This document shows, piece by piece, positions 8,422-16,924 of a DNA stretch of 62,448 bases. The position numbers were made by a program, and so were the translations under genes. Position 1 is the stretch's first letter, and every line of letters starts with the position of its first letter. This stretch comes from Planktotalea frisia (GTDB taxonomy: Bacteria > Pseudomonadota > Alphaproteobacteria > Rhodobacterales > Rhodobacteraceae), in contig NZ_MLCB01000227.1 of NCBI RefSeq assembly GCF_001890925.1, positions 1 through 62,448 on the forward strand. Direction: 5' to 3'. Under the pieces are notes generated by a model. The model was not told where the DNA came from and did not search any database. It worked only from the letters and a program-made list of their open reading frames with translations.

Positions 8422-9918
8422 TCAGATTGTTTGATCGTATTCGCCTACCAATGGCTCTGTGCGGATCACGGCATCAAGCTGCGCAAAAATTGCGCGCAAC
8501 TCTGCATCGCTTTCAGGGCTTTCGCAGACTACGATCAAGTTCGGCGTGTTCGAGCTGGCGCGCACAAGTCCCCAAGATCCGTTATCCAAGATAACCCGGG
8601 CACCATTTACTGTCACAACCTGCGTGATCGCTCGTCCTGCAAGCGTTCCGCCACCATCCGCCAAAGCGACAAGCTTGGCGACAATACGTTCAAGCACAGC
8701 GTATTTTTCTTCATCCGCGCAGTAAGGGGACATCGTAGGTGTCGCATAGGTCACGGGCAAAGCTTTGCGCAGATCTGACATCGACATATCAGGATTGCGG
8801 TCCATCAGTTTGCAGATTTCCACCGCAACCCGCATGCCGCAGTCGTAACCGCGCCCCAAAGGTTCCGCTAGGAAGTAGTGACCCGATTTCTCAAACCCCG
8901 CCAGCGCGCCCAGCTCTTTCACACGGCGCTTCATATGGCTGTGACCTGTCTTCCAATAGTCCGCGGTCACGCCGTTCGCGCGCAATTCAGGATCAGAGGC
9001 GAATAACCCTGTGGATTTCACATCCGCCACGAAAATCGCATTCGGGTAAATCTTGCTTAGATCACGCGCCATGATGACGCCGACCTTATCCGCGAAAATC
9101 TCTTCACCCTCATCATCCACGACGCCGCAACGATCCCCATCGCCGTCAAAACCCAGCGCGAAATCAGCGCCTGAGGCTTTTACGGATGCGGACATATCAT
9201 GCAGCATTTCCATCGCTTCGGGGTTCGGATTGTAGTTGGGGAAATTGTAATCGAGCTTATTGTGACTTGGCACAACTTCAACACCGAGCCGCTCGAACAG
9301 ATCGGGCGCAAACGCAGACGCTGTGCCATTGCCAGTCGCACACACGACTTTGAGTTTACGGCTCATCTTGAAATCGCCAACGAGATCATCAAGGTAAGCT
9401 TCGCGCACGCCATGCACAAATTCATAGCCACCGCCCGCAGCGGGCTTACCTTCTCCGTTCAGAACAATCTCGCGCAGTTCGCTCATCTCATCAGGGCCGT
9501 GCGTCAAAGGTCGCTCAAACCCCATCTTCACACCGGTCCAACCGTTGGGATTATGGCTTGCCGTGATCATCGCAACCGCTGGCGCGTTCAGATGAAATTG
9601 CGCGAAATAGGCCATAGGGGACAGGGCAGGGCCGATGTCTTTCACATGAATGCCAGCCTGCATCAGGCCCAACATCAGCGCGTTTTTCACTGACAAAGAA
9701 TACTCGCGGTAGTCATTGCCAACAGCAATCACAGGTTCGATCCCGCGCCGTTGCATCTGCGTGCCAAGGCCAAGCCCCAACGCAGTTATCCCCGGAAGAT
9801 TGATGTCGTCAGGGTATTTCCAGCGCGCGTCATATTCGCGAAAACCTGTCGGCGTTATCATCGCGTCGCGTAGGAATTCCCACGTGTTCTGGGTTACTTT
9901 AGGGGCAGGTTTGGTCAT
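8422..9918 (-). CDS. Phosphomannomutase/phosphoglucomutase
   Basis: A 498-residue alpha-D-phosphohexomutase (ManB/AlgC type) that interconverts 1- and 6-phosphates of mannose or glucose for sugar-nucleotide synthesis. The phosphoserine loop ITASHNPNGWTG is near residue 125, the Mg loop GFDGDGDRCGVVDD near 261, and the sugar-binding loop EKSGHYFLAEPLG near 346. The start MTKPAPKVTQN at 9918 lies 4 bases after the kdsA stop; a longer in-frame start would run into kdsA and is rejected. Its place with kdsA and the kps genes points to surface-polysaccharide precursor supply. Confidence 0.92.
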   Translation of the reverse strand: MTKPAPKVTQNTWEFLRDAMITPTGFREYDARWKYPDDINLPGITALGLGLGTQMQRRGIEPVIAVGNDYREYSLSVKNALMLGLMQAGIHVKDIGPALSPMAYFAQFHLNAPAVAMITASHNPNGWTGVKMGFERPLTHGPDEMSELREIVLNGEGKPAAGGGYEFVHGVREAYLDDLVGDFKMSRKLKVVCATGNGTASAFAPDLFERLGVEVVPSHNKLDYNFPNYNPNPEAMEMLHDMSASVKASGADFALGFDGDGDRCGVVDDEGEEIFADKVGVIMARDLSKIYPNAIFVADVKSTGLFASDPELRANGVTADYWKTGHSHMKRRVKELGALAGFEKSGHYFLAEPLGRGYDCGMRVAVEICKLMDRNPDMSMSDLRKALPVTYATPTMSPYCADEEKYAVLERIVAKLVALADGGGTLAGRAITQVVTVNGARVILDNGSWGLVRASSNTPNLIVVCESPESDAELRAIFAQLDAVIRTEPLVGEYDQTI

Positions 9919-9922
9919 TGGA

Positions 9923-10756
9923 CTAGACCTCGAGTGGATACGCTTTCGCGACTTTGTCGAGTTGCATGAGCGTCTCAAGAAGCGCGGGCATTTGATCGAG
10001 ATAGATCATGTTTGGCCCATCACTTGGCGATTTATCAGGGTCTTCATGCGTTTCGATAAACACGGCGGCAACACCAATCGCAACAGCGGCGCGCGCCATG
10101 AGCGGCGCGAATTCACGCTGTCCGCCTGTTGAGCCGCCAAGCCCAGCGGGCTGTTGCACAGAATGGGTAGCGTCCATCACGACGGGATAGCCGGTTTGCC
10201 CCATTTGTGGCAGCGAGCGCATGTCAGTCACAAGCGTGTTGTAGCCAAACGATGTGCCACGTTCTGTCAAAAGGATACGTGTGTTTCCAGTCGATTCCAC
10301 CTTAGCCACGATATTCGCCATATCCCAGGGGGCCAAAAACTGTCCCTTCTTGATGTTTATTGCCGCGCCCGTTTCGGCAGCTGCAAGAACCAAGTCCGTT
10401 TGACGACACAAAAGCGCTGGAATTTGCAAAACATCTGCGACGCCCGCTACGATGCTGCATTGCTCAGGCCAATGCACGTCGGTCAACACAGGCACGCCAA
10501 TTGCGTCTTTGACGCTTTGCAGCATCTTCAAACCGTCTTCCATGCCCGGTCCACGCACGCCAGAAACAGAAGTTCTGTTTGCTTTGTCATAGGACGCTTT
10601 GAAAATATATTGCGCACCGACGCTGTCGCAGGCTTCTTTCATCTTGCCCGCAATCATCTGCGCGTGATCGGCACTTTCCAGTTGGCACGGCCCTGCGATG
10701 ATCGTCAAAGGGGCCGCGTTGCCGACACTCAGGTCAGCGATATCGAGAGTTTTCAT
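9923..10756 (-). CDS. kdsA: 3-deoxy-8-phosphooctulonate synthase (KDO8P synthase)
   Basis: Condenses phosphoenolpyruvate with arabinose 5-phosphate to KDO 8-phosphate, used for LPS inner core and KDO-containing capsule linkers. The 277-residue protein shows IAGPCQLES near the N-terminus, FKASYDKANRTS (PEP binding), LTDVHWPEQ and DATHSVQQPAG. The start MKTLDIADL at 10756 is favoured over an ATG 7 codons upstream because the kpsE-like stop is at 10758-10760. It sits between the capsule-export genes and the phosphomannomutase, all on the minus strand with 1-4 base gaps. Confidence 0.95.
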   Translation of the reverse strand: MKTLDIADLSVGNAAPLTIIAGPCQLESADHAQMIAGKMKEACDSVGAQYIFKASYDKANRTSVSGVRGPGMEDGLKMLQSVKDAIGVPVLTDVHWPEQCSIVAGVADVLQIPALLCRQTDLVLAAAETGAAINIKKGQFLAPWDMANIVAKVESTGNTRILLTERGTSFGYNTLVTDMRSLPQMGQTGYPVVMDATHSVQQPAGLGGSTGGQREFAPLMARAAVAIGVAAVFIETHEDPDKSPSDGPNMIYLDQMPALLETLMQLDKVAKAYPLEV

Positions 10757-10757
10757 A

Positions 10758-12602
10758 TTAGGAAGATACCTGTTCACGAAGGATCGACGCTGTGAGCGAG
10801 ATCATAAGATAGAGACCTGCAAAAACGAGAAACGCTAGAATAGTGTTCTCGAATTTACGTGGATAAGTGGGGTCTTGGCTTGGTACTGGCTCGACACTGG
10901 TCGTGAGATAACGCGCTTGGGATGCGGCTTCACGACGGGTTTGCTCTAGCTGTTCAAGTGCAGAGGCGAGCATCATATCGCGCGTGGCCACGTCCGCCTG
11001 CGCAAGTTGGATTTGAGAGGCGAGTTCTGCCAATGAGTTTTCGCCCTGCGATGCGTCGGTCATCTGGGAATTCAAACGGTCAAGCAAAGCTTGATAGCGT
11101 CGTACGTCCCCTTCCGCGCCTTCAACTTTGGCACGGTTTGGACGGTTGTTGTCGAGCAGTGCGGCGAGCTCAAGCTCTTTGCCCTGGAGTTGCACTTCGA
11201 TGTTATTGATCTGACTGCGCAGCGAGGCGATTTTGCCTTCTGGATCCAAGATCGAGCCTTCTTGCTGCAAACGCACCAGTCGTTCTTGGGCGATGCGGCG
11301 CTCTGCGTCGGCATTCTGAAAACTGCGATCCGCGTCAGCCACTTGATTTTCACGTTTGCGCAAAGACAGATTATCAACGCGTGCTTCAGCATAGCTGATA
11401 AGCGCCTTGGAGAATTTGGCACTAACTTGAGGATCGGCCGCGACGACCTCCATCTTGATCACGCCTTCTGTCGGATCATAACCGATCTCGATCGCTTTTT
11501 TGAAAATCTTATACGCGTCCTCATTGGAGGGGTTTTCTTCTAACCGCTGAATGACGTCGATCTCTGGATTCATAAAATGACTCATGAACCCTTCGTCCTC
11601 ATCAAGCCGCAACATTGCATCTTTCGAGGCCAGATAGGACTGCACCGCAATGGCGTCTTGGTTGGTGGCAAATTGTGTGCCTGATAGCAAACCACCCATC
11701 GCGCCACCGCCAGAGCTTTCCGCTTTGAGGATCAAAAATTCGGACTTGGTCGCGTACATGGGCGTGGCAATAAAATAGTAATACCAACCAACGATAAGCG
11801 TCGGCAAAAAGACAAAGAACGCAAGGCGCGTGAACAGCAATGCCAGCTTGCGGCGTCGGCGCTTCGCAATATCGCGCTGGATTTGCGTGATCTCGTCTGC
11901 GCGCCTCTCGGCAGGGCTCGGACCTGTTGGATGCGCAGGCATATTCGCGCCCGCTGCCATTGTTTGAGGCAGATTAATGGGCTCAAGCGTCGGATCTTGA
12001 GGAAGCAAAGGCTGAGTAGCAGAACTACCGCCTTTGCCGGCGGTGTCACCTTCGCTCGGGACAACCAATTCAAGCATATTGGTACGTTGGAACGGGTCGA
12101 TCCCGCGTGTGCGCAACTGGCGCACAGCATCGTAATCGGATGTGGGCGCAAGCCCATATTTTTGCGCTGCACGTCGCGCCATGCGAAGCTGTCGGCCTGT
12201 GAGCCCTTCACGCTTGATCGCGTCAATATCTTGCTCGGACGCTGCTTCCGCTGCGGAGGATACCAGCCCTGCACGCGCCTGCGCTTGGTTTTGAACTTGC
12301 GCTTGTGCCTGTGCTTGAGTCGCGCCAACGGGCACCTCTTTTTTCACAGGTTGGATACGGCCCATTGCTTGGGTTTGCGGCTGTTGCGTTTGTTGGGGCT
12401 GCGCTCGCTGGGGCTGAGGTTGCGCCTGTTGCTGAGGGGCTGCTGGCCTCTGAGTTTGCGGTTGTGCCTGCGCCTGCGCGGGTGCAACGCGCGCAGGATT
12501 AGGCGCGGCGGCGGGGGCCGCAGGCGGTGCAGATTGTTGTCCATCTGCAAGTGAGCCAGTCCGCTTGATGCGGAACTTTTTAGCCTTGGGTTTCGTAGTC
12601 AT
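10758..12602 (-). CDS. Capsule polysaccharide export inner-membrane protein (KpsE/CtrB/Wzz type)
   Basis: A 614-residue polysaccharide co-polymerase type protein that links the inner-membrane ABC exporter to the outer-membrane channel. It has a long N-terminal extension (about residues 1-120) rich in Gln, Ala and Pro, a basic stretch RDIAKRRRRK, and a membrane segment near 255-280 (FTRLAFFVFLPTLIVGWYYY). A large periplasmic coiled coil follows (near 420-570), and the last membrane segment is close to the C-terminus (TILAFLVFAGLYLMI). The start MTTKPKAKK at 12602 overlaps kpsT by 23 bases. The Q/A/P-rich extension is much longer than in E. coli KpsE. Confidence 0.88.
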   Translation of the reverse strand: MTTKPKAKKFRIKRTGSLADGQQSAPPAAPAAAPNPARVAPAQAQAQPQTQRPAAPQQQAQPQPQRAQPQQTQQPQTQAMGRIQPVKKEVPVGATQAQAQAQVQNQAQARAGLVSSAAEAASEQDIDAIKREGLTGRQLRMARRAAQKYGLAPTSDYDAVRQLRTRGIDPFQRTNMLELVVPSEGDTAGKGGSSATQPLLPQDPTLEPINLPQTMAAGANMPAHPTGPSPAERRADEITQIQRDIAKRRRRKLALLFTRLAFFVFLPTLIVGWYYYFIATPMYATKSEFLILKAESSGGGAMGGLLSGTQFATNQDAIAVQSYLASKDAMLRLDEDEGFMSHFMNPEIDVIQRLEENPSNEDAYKIFKKAIEIGYDPTEGVIKMEVVAADPQVSAKFSKALISYAEARVDNLSLRKRENQVADADRSFQNADAERRIAQERLVRLQQEGSILDPEGKIASLRSQINNIEVQLQGKELELAALLDNNRPNRAKVEGAEGDVRRYQALLDRLNSQMTDASQGENSLAELASQIQLAQADVATRDMMLASALEQLEQTRREAASQARYLTTSVEPVPSQDPTYPRKFENTILAFLVFAGLYLMISLTASILREQVSS

Positions 12603-13239
12603 AGAGCTGTTTCGCTTCTTCCAAGGTGTCAAACATCTTCAATTTCCCGCCAACGAGGACGGCTGCTGAGGCTGCAAATTTCTCTAGCGTCTCAGCTTGG
12701 TGCGAGACGATAATAATGGTCGTAGTGCGCAAGCGTTCGCGCAGGATTTCACCGGCTTTGCGGTTAAATTCGACATCGGTACTGTTGGGCATGCCTTCGT
12801 CGATGAGATACATGTCAAAATCGAGCGCAAGAAGCAGCGCGAAGGTAAAGCGCGCGCGCATACCTGATGAATAGGTTCCGAGCGGTTGGTCAAAGTATTC
12901 ACCAAGCCCGCAAAGCCAACGGCAAAACGCTTCGACATAGTCCGGATCAAGCCCATAGAGCCGCGCGATATAACGCGAATTTTCCATCGCTGTGTGGCGT
13001 GTGACAACGCCACCCATAAAACCCAGCGGAAACGAGATCTTGCAGGACTTGCGAATTTCGCCCTCGTCAGGCTTCTCTAGCCCCGCCATCATGTTCACGA
13101 GCGTTGTTTTACCCGTGCCATTCGGCGCAAGAATGCCCACAGAGCGGCCAAGCTCTATGCGAAACGACACACGATCAAGGATAACCTTGCGCTGCGTTCC
13201 CGTCCAAAAGGACTTGCTGACGTTCTCGAACTCTAACAT
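12580..13239 (-). CDS. kpsT: Capsule export ABC transporter ATP-binding protein
   Basis: A 219-residue ATPase of the KpsT type (polysaccharide ABC-2 exporters) that powers capsule export across the inner membrane. Walker A is APNGTGKTT near residues 38-46, with Ala in place of the first Gly. The ABC signature YSSGMRAR is short, as in KpsT. Walker B is MYLIDEGM and the H-loop is IVSHQAETL. The partner permease KpsM is absent: the next gene upstream is divergent. It is translationally coupled to the kpsE-like gene by a 23-base overlap. Confidence 0.92.
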   Translation of the reverse strand: MLEFENVSKSFWTGTQRKVILDRVSFRIELGRSVGILAPNGTGKTTLVNMMAGLEKPDEGEIRKSCKISFPLGFMGGVVTRHTAMENSRYIARLYGLDPDYVEAFCRWLCGLGEYFDQPLGTYSSGMRARFTFALLLALDFDMYLIDEGMPNSTDVEFNRKAGEILRERLRTTTIIIVSHQAETLEKFAASAAVLVGGKLKMFDTLEEAKQLYDYETQG

Positions 13240-13309
13240 TTACCTATCCGGCCTGCTGTACCGCGTTTCTTTTATATAGGATGTCTTAAGCAATCTTTAT
13301 GTGCCGATT

Positions 13310-13339
13310 TTGTCCACAGTATGTCACATCACGCATAAT
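13310..13339 (+). promoter_or_regulatory. Candidate promoter for the uracil-DNA glycosylase gene
   Basis: TTGTCC (13310-13315), 18 bases, then CATAAT (13334-13339). It lies in the 130-base divergent gap between kpsT and the gene starting near 13372, which holds nothing else I can identify. Confidence 0.3.
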
Positions 13340-13371
13340 TGTTTCAATGCCTGCAGATAATCGCAGGGAAT

Positions 13372-14016
13372 ATGAATGGGAATATCGGCTCTTTTGATGC
13401 ATTCTGCGTTGCTATGACATCATCTTTCCAACATCTCTTAACAGATATTCATGCGTGCGCGCTTTGCAAGGAGCGGTTTGCGCTTACCGCAACGCAACAT
13501 CGCCCGCGCCCTGTTCTGTGGGTTTCCCCTGATGTGGCTCCGCGCATTTTGATTGCGGGACAAGCGCCAGGTGCGCGTGTTCATGAAAGTGGGCGGCCTT
13601 TCAGCGACCCTTCAGGGGATCGTTTGCGCGATTGGCTGCAAATCGATGAAGCAACATTTTATGATAAAAGCAAACTAGCGATCGCGCCGATGGCATTTTG
13701 TTTTCCGGGTTATGACGCTAAGGGTAGCGATCTCCCTCCGCCACCGATTTGCGCCAAAACATGGCGTACGCCTGTGATGAACATGCTGGGCGACGTTCCG
13801 CTTACTCTGCTCGTTGGTGGGTATGCGATGAAATGGCATTTGGGCGGCGCGCGCAATGTGACGCAAAGGGTGATGGATTGGCAAAGCCACGCGCCAAAGG
13901 TTTTCCCCTTGCCGCATCCCTCTTGGCGCAATACCGGATGGCTGAAGAAAAACCCGTGGTTCGAGGCCGACCTACTTCCTGTCTTGCGCGCACGTGTGTC
14001 AGAGGTTTTGAAATGA
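13372..14016 (+). CDS. Uracil-DNA glycosylase family protein
   Basis: A 214-residue protein of the uracil-DNA glycosylase superfamily, which removes uracil from DNA in base-excision repair. Motif A reads GQAPGARVHESGRPFSD, and the C-terminal motif is LPHPSWRNTGWLKKNPWF. Four cysteines are placed as in iron-sulfur family-4 enzymes: CALC near the N-terminus and C-x16-C in FCFPGYDAKGSDLPPPPIC. An Fe-S cluster is therefore likely by analogy. The start is uncertain: ATG 13372 has AGGGAA upstream, and ATG 13414 gives a shorter N-terminus. It overlaps the next gene by ATGA. Confidence 0.85.
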   Translation: MNGNIGSFDAFCVAMTSSFQHLLTDIHACALCKERFALTATQHRPRPVLWVSPDVAPRILIAGQAPGARVHESGRPFSDPSGDRLRDWLQIDEATFYDKSKLAIAPMAFCFPGYDAKGSDLPPPPICAKTWRTPVMNMLGDVPLTLLVGGYAMKWHLGGARNVTQRVMDWQSHAPKVFPLPHPSWRNTGWLKKNPWFEADLLPVLRARVSEVLK

Positions 14017-14804
14017 GTGAACAGACCCCGCTAGATATTGCCCATGCCGGGATGGAAGCTGCTCCCAACGATGATGCTGCGCGTTTGCGCTTTTACGAGC
14101 GCCTAGCTGACAGCGAGATGTTCTTGCTTTTGAGCAAGGAAGCGATGGGTGAGCAGATTGAGCCCGAGATCTTTGATCTGGGTGAGGCCAGTTTTGTTTT
14201 GGTGTTTGATCGGATCGATCGTCTCTCTCAGTTCGTTGGAAAATCAGCGCCTTATGCTGCGCTCTCAGGCCGTTCGATTGCGCAGATGCTGACAGGGCAG
14301 GGCATTGGTCTAGGCGTTAATCTCGAAGTCGCACCGTCGCAAATGTTGATTCCACCAGACGCAGTGAATTGGCTTTGTGACACGCTGGCGCATGCCCCTG
14401 ATGAAGTCGAAGAACGCCCGGAAGAGCTCTATGCGCCCAAAGGTTTGCCCGAAGAATTGCTTACGGCGCTTGATGCGAAACTGGCCAGTGCTGCGGGTTT
14501 CGCGAGTAACGCATATCTTGTCGCGGTGCATTATGAAGGCGGTCGGCAAGGTCATTTGCTTGGTTTTGTCGGAGCTGTTGAAGGGGCGGAACACGCACTT
14601 GCGCGCGCTGCGGGCGAAGCTTTGACTTTTTCGGGTATCGAAGCGGGTAGTATTGATGTGGGCTTCTTTTCGCAAAGCGATCCAATGGCGGCCGCTATGG
14701 CGAAAGTTGGTCTTCGTTTTGAGTTACCAAAGCTCGAAGAGCGGGCGCAGGTTGTTCGCGCAGCACCCGGATCAGACCCGGACAAGCCGCCCAAATTGCG
14801 CTAA
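14013..14804 (+). CDS. SseB-family protein
   Basis: A 263-residue protein with an SseB-type N-terminal domain (about residues 15-125, including SEMFLLLSKEAMGE and FVLVFDRIDRLSQFVG). A C-terminal half (from about PEELLTALDAKL) resembles the SseB C-terminal region. SseB of E. coli affects serine sensitivity through rhodanese-linked functions, but the biochemical role is unclear. The ATG overlaps the glycosylase stop (ATGA), so the two are translationally coupled. A hairpin at 14823-14844 ends the transcript. Confidence 0.82.
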   Translation: MSEQTPLDIAHAGMEAAPNDDAARLRFYERLADSEMFLLLSKEAMGEQIEPEIFDLGEASFVLVFDRIDRLSQFVGKSAPYAALSGRSIAQMLTGQGIGLGVNLEVAPSQMLIPPDAVNWLCDTLAHAPDEVEERPEELYAPKGLPEELLTALDAKLASAAGFASNAYLVAVHYEGGRQGHLLGFVGAVEGAEHALARAAGEALTFSGIEAGSIDVGFFSQSDPMAAAMAKVGLRFELPKLEERAQVVRAAPGSDPDKPPKLR

Positions 14805-14822
14805 CGCCTGCTGAGGGGTGGC

Positions 14823-14844
14823 GCGATTTTTCTAGTAAAATCGC
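14823..14844. terminator. Bidirectional hairpin between convergent genes
   Basis: GCGATTTT-TCTAGT-AAAATCGC is an 8-base-pair stem between the SseB-family gene (plus) and ghrA (minus), flanked by partly complementary GAGGGG and TCCCC. The A/T runs inside the stem allow termination in both directions. It shares the TTTTCTAG core with the palindrome at 21578-21597. Confidence 0.65.
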
Positions 14845-14852
14845 ATCCCCGC

Positions 14853-15785
14853 TCAATATCCGACCGAGCGATCCACAAGATGCAACAGCGGCTCACCTAT
14901 TTCGCTGCGCCTAATGTTTTCCGCAACGCATTGGCTCGCGGTCCAAGTGCGCGTTTCAGATGCGATGTGAGGTGTGACTGTCACATTCGGATGCGCCCAA
15001 TAGGGATGATCTTGCGGCAACGGTTCTATTCGAAATACATCCAGCGTCGCGTGTCCGATTTGGCCGCTGTTCAACGCTGACAGTAAGGCGTCATCGTCAA
15101 TCAAAGGACCACGGCCAGGATTAATGATCACGGCACCTTTAGCGAGCCATTGAAGGCTGGTGGCGTTCACAACATTCGTGGTTGCGCGCGTGTCTGGGAG
15201 CAAAAGCACCACTATTTCCGCGTCGCTCAACGCGTTTTTCAGACCCGCATCGCCGTGGTGACAAGTGACGCCGTCTATATCTTTTGCATTCCGGCTCCAA
15301 CCTGACACATCAAATCCAAGCCCCGCCAAAGTCTGCGCGCAGGCGCTTCCAAGCGCGCCAAGACCAAGGATACAAACGCGGCGCTGCTCGGCCAAAGGCG
15401 GCGCTTTTGCCTCCCAAAGGCGATCCGGATTGAAAATATGCGTATCCATGCCAAGGTGATGGCGCAAAACATGGCCCGTCACCCATTCGATCATGCCTTG
15501 GGTCAAACCATGATCGACCATGCGTGCCAGCGGCACTTTAAGCGTTTTGTTCGGTGCCACCGTTTCAACGCCTGCCCAAAGGTTGAGAACCGCCTTCAAT
15601 TTCGGAAAGATCGAAAAATCCTGCACTGAAGAATTTGGAGCGTAGACGATGTATTCTACATCCTGCGCCGCAATATCCGTACCAATGGTCGCCTCAACGC
15701 CAGCCTCCCTTAAGGCACGCGTAAGGGGGGCTTCATACTGGTCCCAGCGCTCTTCTTTCGCTGCGAATAAAACCTGCACAACCAT
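14853..15785 (-). CDS. ghrA: Glyoxylate/hydroxypyruvate reductase A
   Basis: A 310-residue D-2-hydroxyacid dehydrogenase that reduces glyoxylate or hydroxypyruvate with NAD(P)H. The dinucleotide fold GLGALGSACAQTLAGLGF is near residues 141-158. Catalytic Arg is in NPGRGPLID, Glu in FRIEPLP and His in TPHIASET. Arg in GWSRNAK after the second strand suggests NADPH preference. Its ATG overlaps the rodA stop by one base (TGATG), so it is the last gene of the cell-shape transcript, an odd metabolic passenger there. Confidence 0.92.
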   Translation of the reverse strand: MVVQVLFAAKEERWDQYEAPLTRALREAGVEATIGTDIAAQDVEYIVYAPNSSVQDFSIFPKLKAVLNLWAGVETVAPNKTLKVPLARMVDHGLTQGMIEWVTGHVLRHHLGMDTHIFNPDRLWEAKAPPLAEQRRVCILGLGALGSACAQTLAGLGFDVSGWSRNAKDIDGVTCHHGDAGLKNALSDAEIVVLLLPDTRATTNVVNATSLQWLAKGAVIINPGRGPLIDDDALLSALNSGQIGHATLDVFRIEPLPQDHPYWAHPNVTVTPHIASETRTWTASQCVAENIRRSEIGEPLLHLVDRSVGY

Positions 15786-16924
15786 CAGCGCGGCCGATGC
15801 ACGTGTGCACTTTGCACAAGGCCAAATCCGATGAGAAGAATAAGCATGGCCGAGCCTCCGTAACTGACCAATGGCAGGGGTACGCCAACGACGGGTGCTA
15901 GGCCCATAACCATCGACATATTCACCGCAAAAAAGAGGAAGAAGGTCGCCGCAACGCCAAGTGTTACCAGTGATGCAAAGCGGTTCTTGTTGTTAATTGC
16001 GGACACCACACAGAACAAAATGATGAGCAGATACAACAGCAAAAGCGAAAAGGCTCCGATGAAGCCGAACTCTTCCGCGAGGGTCGTAAAGATAAAGTCC
16101 GTGTGCTTTTCCGGCAAGAAGTTCAAACGCGATTGCGTCCCTTGCATAAAGCCACGCCCCGTCCAGCCGCCAGAGCCAAGGGCGATCTTACTCTGGGTAA
16201 TATGATACCCTGCACCCAAGGGGTCGCTCGCGGGGTTGAGGAATGTATCAATTCGTCGGAATTGATAGTCCTTAAGCATCTGCCATTCGGTCTCGCGACT
16301 TTGGAAAACGGCTGCTATCAGGCCAATACCACTTGCAATTACGGCAGCGAAATACGCCCAATGCACCCCCGCCATAAACATCAGTAGACCCCCGCCCGAT
16401 ATCAACAAAAGCGCAGTTCCAAGGTCAGGTTGGCGCAGCACTAACATCGTGGGCAGCAATATCATGATCACAGGGATCGCCACCCATTGCGGCTTGGAAG
16501 TGCGCGCCAGTGGTAGCCAATCGTAGTAGGCCGCGAGCAGCATCACCAAAGCGATTTTCATCAACTCAGAGGGTTGCAGCCGCATGAAACCAAGATTGAT
16601 CCAACGCTGCGCACCCATGCCGACGGTGCCGAAAAACTCTACGTAAAGCAACAAGATGATGGACACACCGTAGGCGACGCCAGCCACGTTACGCCAGAAC
16701 CAGATCGGCACCATCGCGACGATGATCATCAAAGTGAAACCTAGCAAAAAGCGCTTGATCTGCGGCTCTGCCCAAGGCGAGAAGGATCCGCCAGCCACAG
16801 AATAAAGCATCAAAAAACCGACGCCTGCGACTGTGGTTAGAAGCACGATCAAAGCCCAGTTTAAGTGCCAGAACTTGCCGATCCCTGTGGGGACCGATTT
16901 GACCGTATACTCAAGATAACTCAT
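15785..16924 (-). CDS. rodA: Rod-shape determining protein RodA (peptidoglycan glycosyltransferase)
   Basis: A 379-residue SEDS-family polytopic membrane protein with about ten membrane segments that polymerises lipid II glycan chains with its partner PBP2. Typical stretches are AQRWINLGFMRLQPSELMKIALVM, the loop DPLGAGYH with QSKIALGSGGWTGRGFMQGTQ, and LPEKHTDFIFTTLAEEFG. It overlaps mrdA by 4 bases (ATGA). Acts at the inner membrane in the elongasome. Confidence 0.96.
   Translation of the reverse strand: MSYLEYTVKSVPTGIGKFWHLNWALIVLLTTVAGVGFLMLYSVAGGSFSPWAEPQIKRFLLGFTLMIIVAMVPIWFWRNVAGVAYGVSIILLLYVEFFGTVGMGAQRWINLGFMRLQPSELMKIALVMLLAAYYDWLPLARTSKPQWVAIPVIMILLPTMLVLRQPDLGTALLLISGGGLLMFMAGVHWAYFAAVIASGIGLIAAVFQSRETEWQMLKDYQFRRIDTFLNPASDPLGAGYHITQSKIALGSGGWTGRGFMQGTQSRLNFLPEKHTDFIFTTLAEEFGFIGAFSLLLLYLLIILFCVVSAINNKNRFASLVTLGVAATFFLFFAVNMSMVMGLAPVVGVPLPLVSYGGSAMLILLIGFGLVQSAHVHRPR

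Noticed and set aside
9725-9745. GGTTCGATCCC, similar to the T-arm of a tRNA
   Set aside because: Lies inside the phosphomannomutase coding sequence and has no cloverleaf around it.
12300-12560. Low-complexity CAG/GCC-rich stretch as a possible expanding DNA repeat
   Set aside because: It encodes the Gln/Ala/Pro-rich extension of the kpsE-like protein in frame; units are irregular and not a tandem nucleotide repeat.
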